Below, piece by piece: positions 18,686 through 26,726 of a stretch of DNA of 64,000 bases. The notes beneath the pieces are model-generated. The model made no database searches and had not been told where the DNA came from. It saw nothing but the letters and a program-made list of their open reading frames with translations. The stretch lies in NCBI GenBank assembly GCA_001874305.1, contig MPCU01000009.1, forward strand, positions 1 to 64,000, written 5' to 3'. Position 1 is the first letter of the stretch; each line of letters opens with the position of its first letter. The stretch comes from Bacteriovorax sp. MedPE-SWde (GTDB lineage: Bacteria; Bdellovibrionota; Bacteriovoracia; Bacteriovoracales; Bacteriovoracaceae). The position numbers and the translations under genes are program-made.

Positions 18686-18722
18686 AGGTATTTTAAGTCA
18701 TACATAAATGCGTCATTTACTG

Positions 18723-18734
18723 TATAATTAGCTC
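18723..18734 (+). promoter_or_regulatory. -10 element implying leaderless transcription of the DUF309 gene
   Basis: A perfect TATAAT (18723-18728) ends 6 bases before the ATG at 18735, so the usual +1 falls on the start codon itself. No ribosome site precedes this ATG, and no clear -35 is seen. Confidence 0.4.
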
Positions 18735-19163
18735 ATGGATAAATATCATTTTGGGCAATTTGGTCCAGAGCATTTAGAATTATTGAAAGAAGGGATAACT
18801 TTATACAATGATGGACATTATTGGATGTGTCATGAAGTTGTTGAAGATCTCTGGATGGATCATATAGGTGACAATGCGCGCTATGTCTTTTGGGTTGTAA
18901 TTCAATTAGCAACCTCTCTTTATCACTGGGAAGATGCCAATCTAAACGGTGCCAGTGGAATGGTACAAAAGGCCAAGAGAAAAATAGAGTTTATAGAAAC
19001 TCACCACGTTGAGTCGGATATTCTCGAAAAATACCTAGACTGGTCAAAAATAAAAGATATTGTAAAATCAATACCAGATAAACCAAATTTGCCAGACTTT
19101 GATAGTCTGGCCGGGTTTAAATTTATGGATCCTGAAAAGTGGGATTCAGTTAAGGAGAGTTAG
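18735..19163 (+). CDS. DUF309-type protein
   Basis: A 142-residue soluble protein with the DUF309 pattern: a helix carrying NDGHYWMCHEVVEDLWMDH, then a second helix with QLATSLYHWEDANLNGASGM. The paired His/Glu residues resemble a metal- or ligand-binding helical bundle. The biochemical function is not established for the family. It is probably first in a set with the EI24-like and glycosyltransferase-like genes. The promoter appears to give a leaderless mRNA. Confidence 0.75.
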   Translation: MDKYHFGQFGPEHLELLKEGITLYNDGHYWMCHEVVEDLWMDHIGDNARYVFWVVIQLATSLYHWEDANLNGASGMVQKAKRKIEFIETHHVESDILEKYLDWSKIKDIVKSIPDKPNLPDFDSLAGFKFMDPEKWDSVKES

Positions 19164-19164
19164 T

Positions 19165-19875
19165 GTGGTTTTAAAAATCCCATATTTATTTTTTAAGTCA
19201 TTAGATATTATGAAATCAGATAAGAAAGTAATTATGCTTGGACTGATACCAGTGATCTTGGGCTTCATATGTTATTACTTCTTAGGTGGATATGTATTTA
19301 ATGATCTTCAGTTAATTGGTAAAGAATATCTTTCCAAATATGTTGATGCTTCAGGCTGGGTTGGTAGTGTCTTCTTTGGATTAATAACTATTCTCTTTGC
19401 TGTATTTATGAATTTTACATTCTTTATATTCGTTTCAGTAATAGCTGCACCTTTTAATGATCTCATTAGTTCAAGAGTTGAGAAAGTTTACTCTCAAGAA
19501 AGAGATGATTCTGATGCGTTTTCAGGAATTCTAAAGAAACTTCCAGAACTAATTAAGAATGAAATGAAGAAGATAGGATTCATAATAATTCTATCTATAA
19601 TAAATGTAATTATTGGTTTTGTTTTCCCTCCTGCTAGTTTTGTATTGGCCGGGTTAATTTTAGCGATATCATTTGTTGATTACTCTTGGAGTAGGAATGA
19701 AATGACATTTTCTGAATGCTTTATAGATGTTAAGAAAGGTTTCCTACCTTACTTATTAGGAGGTGTTTCTTTCTTATTTCTAATCGCAGTTCCGATTTTA
19801 AACTTATTTTTTCTACCTCTTGCAGTTGTCTTCTTCACAGTGATTTTCTGTGAGTTAAGGAAGAAGAATGCTTAA
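19165..19875 (+). CDS. EI24/CysZ-family integral membrane protein
   Basis: A 236-residue inner-membrane protein with about five hydrophobic segments. It has the family-typical LFFKSLDIM start and ISVIAAPFNDLISSRVEKVY-like loop (residues ~90-110). CysZ imports sulfate in E. coli, but the family is broad and no sulfur-assimilation genes are nearby. The start is GTG 19165, one base after the preceding stop, with AAGGAGAG at the right distance. An earlier in-frame ATG at 19099 lies inside the DUF309 gene. The end overlaps the next gene by 8 bases. Confidence 0.72.
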   Translation: MVLKIPYLFFKSLDIMKSDKKVIMLGLIPVILGFICYYFLGGYVFNDLQLIGKEYLSKYVDASGWVGSVFFGLITILFAVFMNFTFFIFVSVIAAPFNDLISSRVEKVYSQERDDSDAFSGILKKLPELIKNEMKKIGFIIILSIINVIIGFVFPPASFVLAGLILAISFVDYSWSRNEMTFSECFIDVKKGFLPYLLGGVSFLFLIAVPILNLFFLPLAVVFFTVIFCELRKKNA

Positions 19876-20806
19876 CTTCTTAATTAGGGTTGAGGGGTCA
19901 GGAAAAGAATTTACATCTATTCTACCTCTCGTAAGGACATTATTAGCGGCATCAGAAGATAATCGAGTAAATATTATTACTGATGAATCGTTCTTTGTTC
20001 CAAGTGAATGGATGCCACAAAGATGTTATGTCTTTAATATTCCTGATGATAAGAAAGGCACCGTTTTTGGTGTTCATCACTTTGCTGCCAATTTACATGA
20101 CGTTTTTAATGTTGATTACTTTATAGACTTTGTTAATGATTTTCACTCGGCATTCTTAGGCTTAGCGTTTAAAGCGAAGAAGAAAATAGGTCTACAGGGT
20201 GGGCCAAAAACTTATCTTTATAATGTTTCTATGGAAGCGTTTCATGGAATGTTTGCAGATCAAAAGAAACTCTCTGTTCTTGAACACATCGAAGAAGTTG
20301 ATAAGGAGAGTGTTCAGTTCTGGGACACTACTATTAAAAAAGAATATGAAAATGCTTTCGTTGATTTAAGCTCAATTAATGAAGAGTTTTATAGAGAAAG
20401 GATCTTAAAATTAATTGGTGCTTTTGAAGAAATTAAGCTTTTTGGTTATGTTCCTCTTGATATGGATGAAACTTTTAATGAGCCTAAAGTTCAGGATAAG
20501 ATAGAACTATTTACTCAAGATAGAAAGCTAGTTTTAGACAATATTGATAGGTTTCAAGTGGTGATTTCTGACTCTCTACTCCTCTGTCAACTGGCGATGA
20601 TGAAGGGACTTAGATCTTTGTTTATTACAAATGAAAATGATCAAGTAGAGAGCTGGGCGCAAATGGAGTCATCTATAGGGGTCTTAAAGTTTGATGGCAT
20701 TGATCTTGTAAAGTATGGAATTGATGAAGAAAAAGAGTTACGTGTTCTTTCTGAGTTAGAGGACTATATCTTAAATTTCTATAACTTAAGGCTGGAGCCT
20801 AGCTAG
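19868..20806 (+). CDS. Glycosyltransferase family 9 (heptosyltransferase)-like protein, divergent
   Basis: A 312-residue protein with an N-terminal LIRVEGSGKEFTSILPLVRT like the start of ADP-heptose transferases, and a middle AFKAKKKIGLQGGPK. The C-terminal VVISDSLLLCQLAMMKGLRS corresponds to the family's SNDSGPMHLAAALG block, but the Gly-Pro and His are replaced. Nucleotide-sugar binding may therefore be altered. It follows the EI24-like gene with an 8-base overlap. An envelope polysaccharide role is likely but unproven. Confidence 0.55.
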   Translation: MLNFLIRVEGSGKEFTSILPLVRTLLAASEDNRVNIITDESFFVPSEWMPQRCYVFNIPDDKKGTVFGVHHFAANLHDVFNVDYFIDFVNDFHSAFLGLAFKAKKKIGLQGGPKTYLYNVSMEAFHGMFADQKKLSVLEHIEEVDKESVQFWDTTIKKEYENAFVDLSSINEEFYRERILKLIGAFEEIKLFGYVPLDMDETFNEPKVQDKIELFTQDRKLVLDNIDRFQVVISDSLLLCQLAMMKGLRSLFITNENDQVESWAQMESSIGVLKFDGIDLVKYGIDEEKELRVLSELEDYILNFYNLRLEPS

Positions 20807-20816
20807 AATTACTGGC

Positions 20817-20845
20817 TTGAACAGAATCCTAAAAATTGATATTCT
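20817..20845 (+). promoter_or_regulatory. Promoter of the GNAT gene, probably leaderless
   Basis: TTGAAC (20817-20822), a 17-base spacer and TATTCT (20840-20845) place +1 at about 20852, the A of the ATG. There is no ribosome site. Confidence 0.45.
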
Positions 20846-20851
20846 TATAGT

Positions 20852-21400
20852 ATGAGGTCTGAAACACAAGTCTTACAGAAAACCTCGCTGATCCGATTAG
20901 TTGAACAACAAGATATAAAAAGCCTCGCAAGGGTACATGTTGATTGTTGGTGTGAAACTTATCGAGGAATCGTTCCTGAAGAATATCTTCATTCATTAAA
21001 ATATAGAGACAGACAAGCAATGTGGGAAAAGCTTCTTCCTAGAAGAGTTAGCTCTGGGGCTACTTATGTAGTTATAGGTGAAGAAGATGATGTTGTTGGG
21101 TTTGCTGATTGCGGTCCGGCAAGAGAGCATGAGCATGGTATCTCTGGTGAATTGTATGCCATCTATTTATTAAAGAGATACCAAGGTCTCGGCTTAGGCT
21201 TAGAGCTCTTTGAAAGTATCAAGAGCTCATTTGCTAAGCTTGGTCATGACTCTTTCTATCTATGGGTTCTAAGAGATAATCCTACTAAACGATTTTATGA
21301 AAAAGTTGGTGGAAAGTATTTAAAGTCTCAACCTGTAGATATTGGTGGAGTAGAGTTGATTGAAGATTTATATTATTGGGAACTAGAGAAACATATATGA
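20852..21400 (+). CDS. GNAT family N-acetyltransferase
   Basis: A 182-residue protein with acetyl-CoA-binding motif A: GELYAIYLLKRYQGLGLGLE (the R-Y-Q-G-L-G-L-G loop, residues ~108-122), followed by YLWVLRDNPTKRFYEKVGGK (motif B). The N-terminal IRLVEQQDIKSLARVHVDCW is typical of the family. The substrate is unknown. The gene stands alone, with its own promoter upstream and hairpins after it. Confidence 0.88.
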   Translation: MRSETQVLQKTSLIRLVEQQDIKSLARVHVDCWCETYRGIVPEEYLHSLKYRDRQAMWEKLLPRRVSSGATYVVIGEEDDVVGFADCGPAREHEHGISGELYAIYLLKRYQGLGLGLELFESIKSSFAKLGHDSFYLWVLRDNPTKRFYEKVGGKYLKSQPVDIGGVELIEDLYYWELEKHI

Positions 21401-21447
21401 TACGCATCCTCATCTGCAAAGACTGAGGACACATACCATTATAATGT

Positions 21448-21475
21448 CATTCACATCCTTGTGAATGTATAATTT
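21448..21475 (+). terminator. Terminator after the GNAT gene
   Basis: CATTCACA (21448-21455) and TGTGAATG (21460-21467) form an 8-base stem with a TCCT loop, followed by TATAATTTTT. A second weaker hairpin TCCTCA/TGAGGA lies just before it (21407-21429). Confidence 0.5.
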
Positions 21476-21614
21476 TTCGATCCTTGAACTATAATAAAAT
21501 GATAATTTTCTTAAGGTTAGCTGAAAAGAAATAAAAACTTACAAGAACTGTCAGTTATGAGTTTGTAGGGGCAGATATCTTTGATAGATAGTGCTAGAGG
21601 GGAATGGGGAAGAG

Positions 21615-22028
21615 ATGACTTTCTTTAAACATAAATATTTTTTTCATTCGATTCGTTTAATGTTGGGTGGAATATTCTTTTTTATGGGGATAAAAGGGTT
21701 TGTTGATTTTAATGGATCTCAAGCAGGTACAGATGTCGGTGCAGACTTTATCAATTCATTAATGAGAACAAAGTTCTTTTGGCCATTTGAAAAGTTTTTA
21801 GAAACGCTATTTGGGCTATTGTTATTATCTAATCGTTTTATTTGTATCGCAATTCAAGGCCTCGCTGCAATCATCATAAACATAGTTCTCTATCATGCTT
21901 TCTTAGATCCTAAGCATTGGTATCTCGCTCTCTTTGTTTTGTTATGTGAAATATATATGTATCTAGCATTTTGGAAAAGTAATTATAAGAATAGCTTCGT
22001 GAAATTAAATATCCCTTGGAGGGAATAA
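21615..22028 (+). CDS. DoxX-like small integral membrane protein
   Basis: A 137-residue protein with four hydrophobic segments (residues ~10-28, ~52-70, ~75-95, ~102-120) and the DoxX-like opening FHSIRLMLGGIFFFMGIKGF. The family includes membrane subunits of oxidoreductases, but most members have no known reaction. ATG 21615 with GGGGAAGAG is preferred over GTG 21591, which lies in the G-rich ribosome-site region. A shared terminator separates it from convergent valS. Confidence 0.65.
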   Translation: MTFFKHKYFFHSIRLMLGGIFFFMGIKGFVDFNGSQAGTDVGADFINSLMRTKFFWPFEKFLETLFGLLLLSNRFICIAIQGLAAIIINIVLYHAFLDPKHWYLALFVLLCEIYMYLAFWKSNYKNSFVKLNIPWRE

Positions 22029-22053
22029 AAAAGGGAGACTTAGTCTCCCTTTT
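22029..22053. terminator. Bidirectional terminator between the DoxX-like gene and valS
   Basis: AAAAGGGAGA and TCTCCCTTTT (22029-22038/22044-22053) form a stem flanked by A and T tracts. It serves both converging genes. Confidence 0.85.
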
Positions 22054-22055
22054 AT

Positions 22056-24713
22056 TTATGCTTTGAATGCTTCTAATCTTTCGTTGATTGATTTTAATTG
22101 ACCTTCAAAGTCTGTGGCCTTCTCTTTTACTTCTATAACAACATCAGGCTTTGCATTTGCCATAAACTTTTCGTTTCCAAGTTTCTTGGAAACTTTGTCA
22201 TATTCTTTTTGAACTTTAGCGAGATCTTTTTCTAAGCGTTTTATTTGATCAGATAAATCAATAACACCTTCTAGAGGAAGAAAGATCTCTGTATGAACTG
22301 AAGCCTTCATAATGGCCTTGGAAGGTCTTTGTGAAGACTTAGATTCAACAGTAACCTCTTTTGCTCTTGCGAGCTCAGATATACCTGACTTGTTGGCATT
22401 GAAGTAATTTGCAGTTTCTTCTTCATCTGTAAAAAGTGCGACAACAACTTCATCTTTTGGTTTAATATTAACAGACTGTCTAAGGAATCTTACAGAAGAA
22501 ACGACTTCAATAAACTTATTCATATTTTTTTGTTCGTCTGTAAAAGCAAGAGATTCTTTAAACTCAGGGTAATCATGCTGAATTAAAAGAGGTTCTGTTT
22601 CTTCTTTTAGGTGTGTCCAAAGCTCCTCGGTAATGAATGGAGTCATTGGGTGTAGAAGTGCTACGATTTCTCTAAAACAATATTTTAGAACTGTTGCTCT
22701 TTGTATTTTCTTGGCCTCATCTTCACCATTTACAATATTTTTTGAAAGCTCAATAAACCATGAGCAGAAACTATCATAAACAAATGAATAAATTGCAGAG
22801 CAAGAATCATCATATCTAAACTCTTCAATAGAGTCGTTCATGATTTTTGCAGTGTCATTAAGTTCTGCCAATATCCATTTTTCTTGATCATCTAAGTTTT
22901 CTGGCAATTCAGAAGACCCAAGTTCTAGAACAGGAGATATAAATCTAAAAGCGTTCCAGATCTTGTTGATAAAGTTTCTATATCCACCAATTCTTTCAGG
23001 ATCCAGGTTAATATTTCTGTTATATCCTGATCCTGCAGCAAGAGCGAATCTAAAAGCATCAGCTCCATAAGTATCAACCATCTCAATAGGGTCTATTCCA
23101 TTGCCTAAAGACTTACTCATTTTTCTACCTTGCTTATCTCTTACGATGGCATGGATATATACTTTGTGAAATGGAATTTTATTAGTAAACTTTGTACCCA
23201 TCATCATCATTCTAGCTACCCAGAAGAATATAATGTCAAAGCCTGTAACAAGAACACTCGTTGGAAAGAATCTATCAAATCCACGCTCTTGCATTCTTTC
23301 TTTATTTGGCCAGCCAAGTGTCGTCATTGGCCATAGTCCTGAAGAAAACCAAGTATCAAGTACGTCAGGGTCTTGTTCAAGGTCTTTCGCTGAACACTTT
23401 GGACATGTATCCGGCTTTAGTGCCTTGTCTGCCCACTGGTGATTACATGAACCACAAGTGAAAACTGGAATCCTGTGTCCCCACCAGAGTTGTCTTGATA
23501 CACACCAGTTCTTTGGTTCACGCATCCATGAGTAGTATGTGTTTTCCCAGCCCTTTGGATAGAACTTAGTTTTTTCAGTTTCAACAGAGTCAACTGCAAC
23601 CTTTGCCATATCTTGAACATCTACGAACCACTGCTTGGAAATCATAGGCTCGATAACTGCTTTAGATCTATCCCCATGTCCAACTTGATGAACATGCTTC
23701 TCTTCTTTTACAAATTGCCCAAGCTCTTCAAGCTTCGCAACAACTTTTGATCTGGCTTTTTTACAAGTTAGACCTTCCCATTCAAGACCTAGCTCATTGA
23801 GTGTTCCGTCTTTATTGAGAATGTTGATCATCTCTAGTTTGTGTCTTTGTCCAATTTCAAAGTCATTAAAGTCATGACCTGGCGTTACCTTTAAACAACC
23901 TGTCCCTTTTTCAATATCAACATGCTCATCTCCAACAATAGGAACTTCTCTATTACAAATTGGAACGATTGCTTTCTTTCCAATAAGGTGAGCAAATCTT
24001 TCATCTTTAGGGTTTACTGCAACTGCAGAGTCCCCAAGGAGTGTTTCAGGTCTTGTTGTTGCTACTTCTAGTAAAGTGTCACTTCCAGCTACTTTGTAGT
24101 GGATATGATAGAAAGCACCTTGTACTTCTTTATGTTCTACTTCTGCATCAGAAATTGCTGATTGTAATTTTGGGTCCCAGTTAACGATATAATCGGATTG
24201 ATAAATCAGTCCTTGGTTGTAGAGCTCTACAAAAGCTTCTCTAACTGCTTCATTTGGTTCTGCATCCATTGTGAACATTGAGTAGTCCCAGTCGCATGAA
24301 GCACCCATAACTCTTTGCTGTTCAGCTATAAAACCACCATACTCTTCTTTCCAGGCCCAGATCTTTTCTAGAAACTCTTCTCTTGTGAAGTCATGCTTCT
24401 TTTTCTTACTTTCGTTCCATACAAGCTCTTCAACTTTTGATTGAGTTGCAATACCGGCATGGTCCATTCCCGGAAGAAATAGAGTTTCATAACCTTTCAT
24501 TCTTTTAAAACGAATGAGTGCATCTTGAGTTGTTATATCTAGCGCATGTCCTGCGTGAAGTTTACCTGTGACATTAGGAGGTGGCATAATGATACAAAAG
24601 CCTTCATCTACCTTTCCTTTTTTTGGTGCGAAGTACTTTCCATCATTCCATGTCTTGTACCACTTATTTTCTACTTCATTTGGGGCATACGTTGTTGATA
24701 ATTCCTGAGTCAT
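22056..24713 (-). CDS. valS: Valine-tRNA ligase
   Basis: Class I synthetase of 885 residues, normal bacterial length. The HIGH element is in PPPNVTGKLHAGHALDI near residue 45. The editing domain is TTRPETLLGDSAVAVNP near 215. The zinc-like pair TCGSCNHQW and TCPKCSAKD lies near 425-445. KMSKSLGNGIDP is near residue 535, and the C-terminal coiled coil (about the last 65 residues) is the tRNA-binding arm of ValRS. It is transcribed alone, against its neighbours. Confidence 0.98.
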   Translation of the reverse strand: MTQELSTTYAPNEVENKWYKTWNDGKYFAPKKGKVDEGFCIIMPPPNVTGKLHAGHALDITTQDALIRFKRMKGYETLFLPGMDHAGIATQSKVEELVWNESKKKKHDFTREEFLEKIWAWKEEYGGFIAEQQRVMGASCDWDYSMFTMDAEPNEAVREAFVELYNQGLIYQSDYIVNWDPKLQSAISDAEVEHKEVQGAFYHIHYKVAGSDTLLEVATTRPETLLGDSAVAVNPKDERFAHLIGKKAIVPICNREVPIVGDEHVDIEKGTGCLKVTPGHDFNDFEIGQRHKLEMINILNKDGTLNELGLEWEGLTCKKARSKVVAKLEELGQFVKEEKHVHQVGHGDRSKAVIEPMISKQWFVDVQDMAKVAVDSVETEKTKFYPKGWENTYYSWMREPKNWCVSRQLWWGHRIPVFTCGSCNHQWADKALKPDTCPKCSAKDLEQDPDVLDTWFSSGLWPMTTLGWPNKERMQERGFDRFFPTSVLVTGFDIIFFWVARMMMMGTKFTNKIPFHKVYIHAIVRDKQGRKMSKSLGNGIDPIEMVDTYGADAFRFALAAGSGYNRNINLDPERIGGYRNFINKIWNAFRFISPVLELGSSELPENLDDQEKWILAELNDTAKIMNDSIEEFRYDDSCSAIYSFVYDSFCSWFIELSKNIVNGEDEAKKIQRATVLKYCFREIVALLHPMTPFITEELWTHLKEETEPLLIQHDYPEFKESLAFTDEQKNMNKFIEVVSSVRFLRQSVNIKPKDEVVVALFTDEEETANYFNANKSGISELARAKEVTVESKSSQRPSKAIMKASVHTEIFLPLEGVIDLSDQIKRLEKDLAKVQKEYDKVSKKLGNEKFMANAKPDVVIEVKEKATDFEGQLKSINERLEAFKA

Positions 24714-24814
24714 AGAAATTGTCCTTTATAGCTAGATTTATGGTTTAAAACCTACCGTCTGGTATATCACAGAATGCGTCATAGGTCTAAGTGAAAAGAG
24801 GTGTGCGCTGGGCG

Positions 24815-25702
24815 TTAATCCCAGCCGTCAACAGGTCTTGGAAGAACCTTTGGTGGAGTGTAGTTAGGGTCTTTACCGGGGAAGAGATTGTCTTTAGTAA
24901 GTGGCACGCCATCTTCAATAATTGTTTCATCGACAGGCACCCAGTCATCTACAGAGGCCGGGAGATTGTCAGGCGCTTTATAGTTAGGATTTGGAGCAGG
25001 GGAAACTTCAAAATTGAGACCATCAATGGCCTTTCTAGCTTCCTCAAGACCTATATCAATGACGGAGATGAAAACTTTAGCATCACTTTGAAGTTCTCCG
25101 CTCGTTCTTGAAGTAAGCTCTAGTATCTTTCTAATATGGTCTGTGAGAGAAATTACAAAGATATCCAGTTTGTTGTCATAAATCCCAGGCTCATCCGAGA
25201 TGAGAGTTCTAAGCCATGGAGTCAACATTGCGACTTTCTTTGAAAATTTTCTAGTGAGCTTATCTATTTTAAATAATCTGTTCTTCTGGTAGCTGTTGTA
25301 TTTTATTAGCTCTGGATCAGTTAGCAACTCTGAGAGATCGAGCATAAATGATTGATATAGGTACTTAGTAAATGGCCTCTCTTTTGAGATTGATGAAACC
25401 TTCACCTTAACAGATTCATACATTTTATGATCAATTACCTTAAAACCTTTCTTTAAAGTTTTGGAATAGCTCAGAGTATACTTAATAATTTCATTTTCAA
25501 TAAAACTAAAGTCACCCTGGTTTCTTTGTAGAAGGGAGTTGGTAACACCTATTGCTGACTTTTTTATTTCTTTAGTTTGATATGCTTCTGTAATAAGTAG
25601 TTTATATAGTAATGGAACTTCTTTGGAGAATTTAAGCTCTTTACCAAAAGCATTAGAGGTCAGAAGGAATACAAAAATAATGAAAAATTTTAAATTATTC
25701 AT
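24815..25702 (-). CDS. Exported protein of unknown function with C-terminal PNY...W repeats
   Basis: The protein has 295 residues. The signal peptide MNNLKFFIIFVFLLTSNAFG is cleaved before KELKF. The body (~21-235) is helical and charged, with no family I recognise. The C-terminal ~60 residues hold two copies of a motif, PNYKAPDNLPASVDDW and PNYTPPKVLPRPVDGW, joined by an acidic linker, and the second copy ends the protein. It is the last of three overlapping minus-strand genes (8-base overlap with the gene before it). A hairpin GCTGGG/CCCAGC (24807-24825) spans its stop codon. Confidence 0.7.
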   Translation of the reverse strand: MNNLKFFIIFVFLLTSNAFGKELKFSKEVPLLYKLLITEAYQTKEIKKSAIGVTNSLLQRNQGDFSFIENEIIKYTLSYSKTLKKGFKVIDHKMYESVKVKVSSISKERPFTKYLYQSFMLDLSELLTDPELIKYNSYQKNRLFKIDKLTRKFSKKVAMLTPWLRTLISDEPGIYDNKLDIFVISLTDHIRKILELTSRTSGELQSDAKVFISVIDIGLEEARKAIDGLNFEVSPAPNPNYKAPDNLPASVDDWVPVDETIIEDGVPLTKDNLFPGKDPNYTPPKVLPRPVDGWD

Positions 25703-26726
25703 CTTTCTCCACTAGCTCTTTATTTATAACAAACTTTCCTTCTTTATCTTTTAAAGTATAAATTTTCTTTCTAAAAGGTATATAGATTTCATTCTCTATT
25801 GGCATTGCATTCGTTACAAATTTCAAGTCGCTATGGATATATGCTTTCTTGTCAGAGAATTTATATGAAATTAATTCTGAGATATTTCCAGATACCCCAT
25901 GAATTCCCTTAATCATATATATTCTCTCTTTATCAACATTGCATATGAGAGAGTGGGCCGGACCAACAGACGATTGAAACAGAAAGTCTCTCTTTGAGAT
26001 ATCTCTTTCTAAATGTGAAAATCTGTAGAGATTAGTAAATGATTTTTGAGTGGCAGAAGACTCCAGAATATAAAGATTATCTTCTGTAGAACATAAGCTT
26101 AGATTAACAGTTGGTTCATTCAATTTATATATGAGCTCTCTTTTTCGACTTTCCATGTCAAATGAGAGAAGCCCCATATTCATCTTATCATTCTGGTCAG
26201 TAAAGTAGACTTTACCTTTTGAAGATATTTTAACTTCCGGTGAAAAGTAAGGTGATTTACTGTTTATCTTAATAGAGTAACTTCTAGACCTATTATCTAA
26301 CTTGGTAACAGTTAGGACCTTCTTCGTATAAGAGTAGTATGAAAAATACTTACCATCATTATGGAACTGTGGAGAAACTCCATTCCCAATCCTTTCAGGT
26401 TTCTTTTCTTTAATATTATATAGGAATATTTCCGCATCTTTTGCAGGAGATAGTACTCTATTAATATCAAATTTCTTCCACAGTAAAAATGTCGAGTTAT
26501 CAAATGTTGTAACACCATATTGTGAACTAATATCATCATTTAAAACTTGAAAAGCTTTATAGTTTGAAGAAAATGCCAGAGATCCTTTTCCTCGTTGATA
26601 GAAGTTAGAATCGTTCTTCTTATAAAACAGCCTTAGGGTTTGAATATTTTGTTTCGCTGTGAGCTCTAAGAGATCAGTTTTAGCAAAACTAAAAATGGAA
26701 AATAAAATTATATTAATATAAGCCAT
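25695..26726 (-). CDS. Exported beta-propeller-like protein (TolB/PD40-like), unknown function
   Basis: A 343-residue protein starting with a short hydrophobic signal, MAYINIILFSIFSFA. The rest is strand-rich with recurring units such as SPQFHNDGKYFSYYSYTKKV, KSPYFSPEVKISSKGKVYFT and LLSFDMESRKRELIYKL, resembling the repeats of TolB-type propellers. No catalytic motif is seen. It overlaps the gene upstream by 14 bases and the gene downstream by 8, so the three are very probably translated as a coupled unit. Confidence 0.6.
   Translation of the reverse strand: MAYINIILFSIFSFAKTDLLELTAKQNIQTLRLFYKKNDSNFYQRGKGSLAFSSNYKAFQVLNDDISSQYGVTTFDNSTFLLWKKFDINRVLSPAKDAEIFLYNIKEKKPERIGNGVSPQFHNDGKYFSYYSYTKKVLTVTKLDNRSRSYSIKINSKSPYFSPEVKISSKGKVYFTDQNDKMNMGLLSFDMESRKRELIYKLNEPTVNLSLCSTEDNLYILESSATQKSFTNLYRFSHLERDISKRDFLFQSSVGPAHSLICNVDKERIYMIKGIHGVSGNISELISYKFSDKKAYIHSDLKFVTNAMPIENEIYIPFRKKIYTLKDKEGKFVINKELVEKDE

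Noticed and set aside
23130-23620. Several open frames opposite or overlapping valS
   Set aside because: They are shadows of a clear synthetase gene.
24791-25111. Plus-strand open frame opposite the exported-protein gene
   Set aside because: It is a shadow of the minus-strand gene, without a ribosome site.
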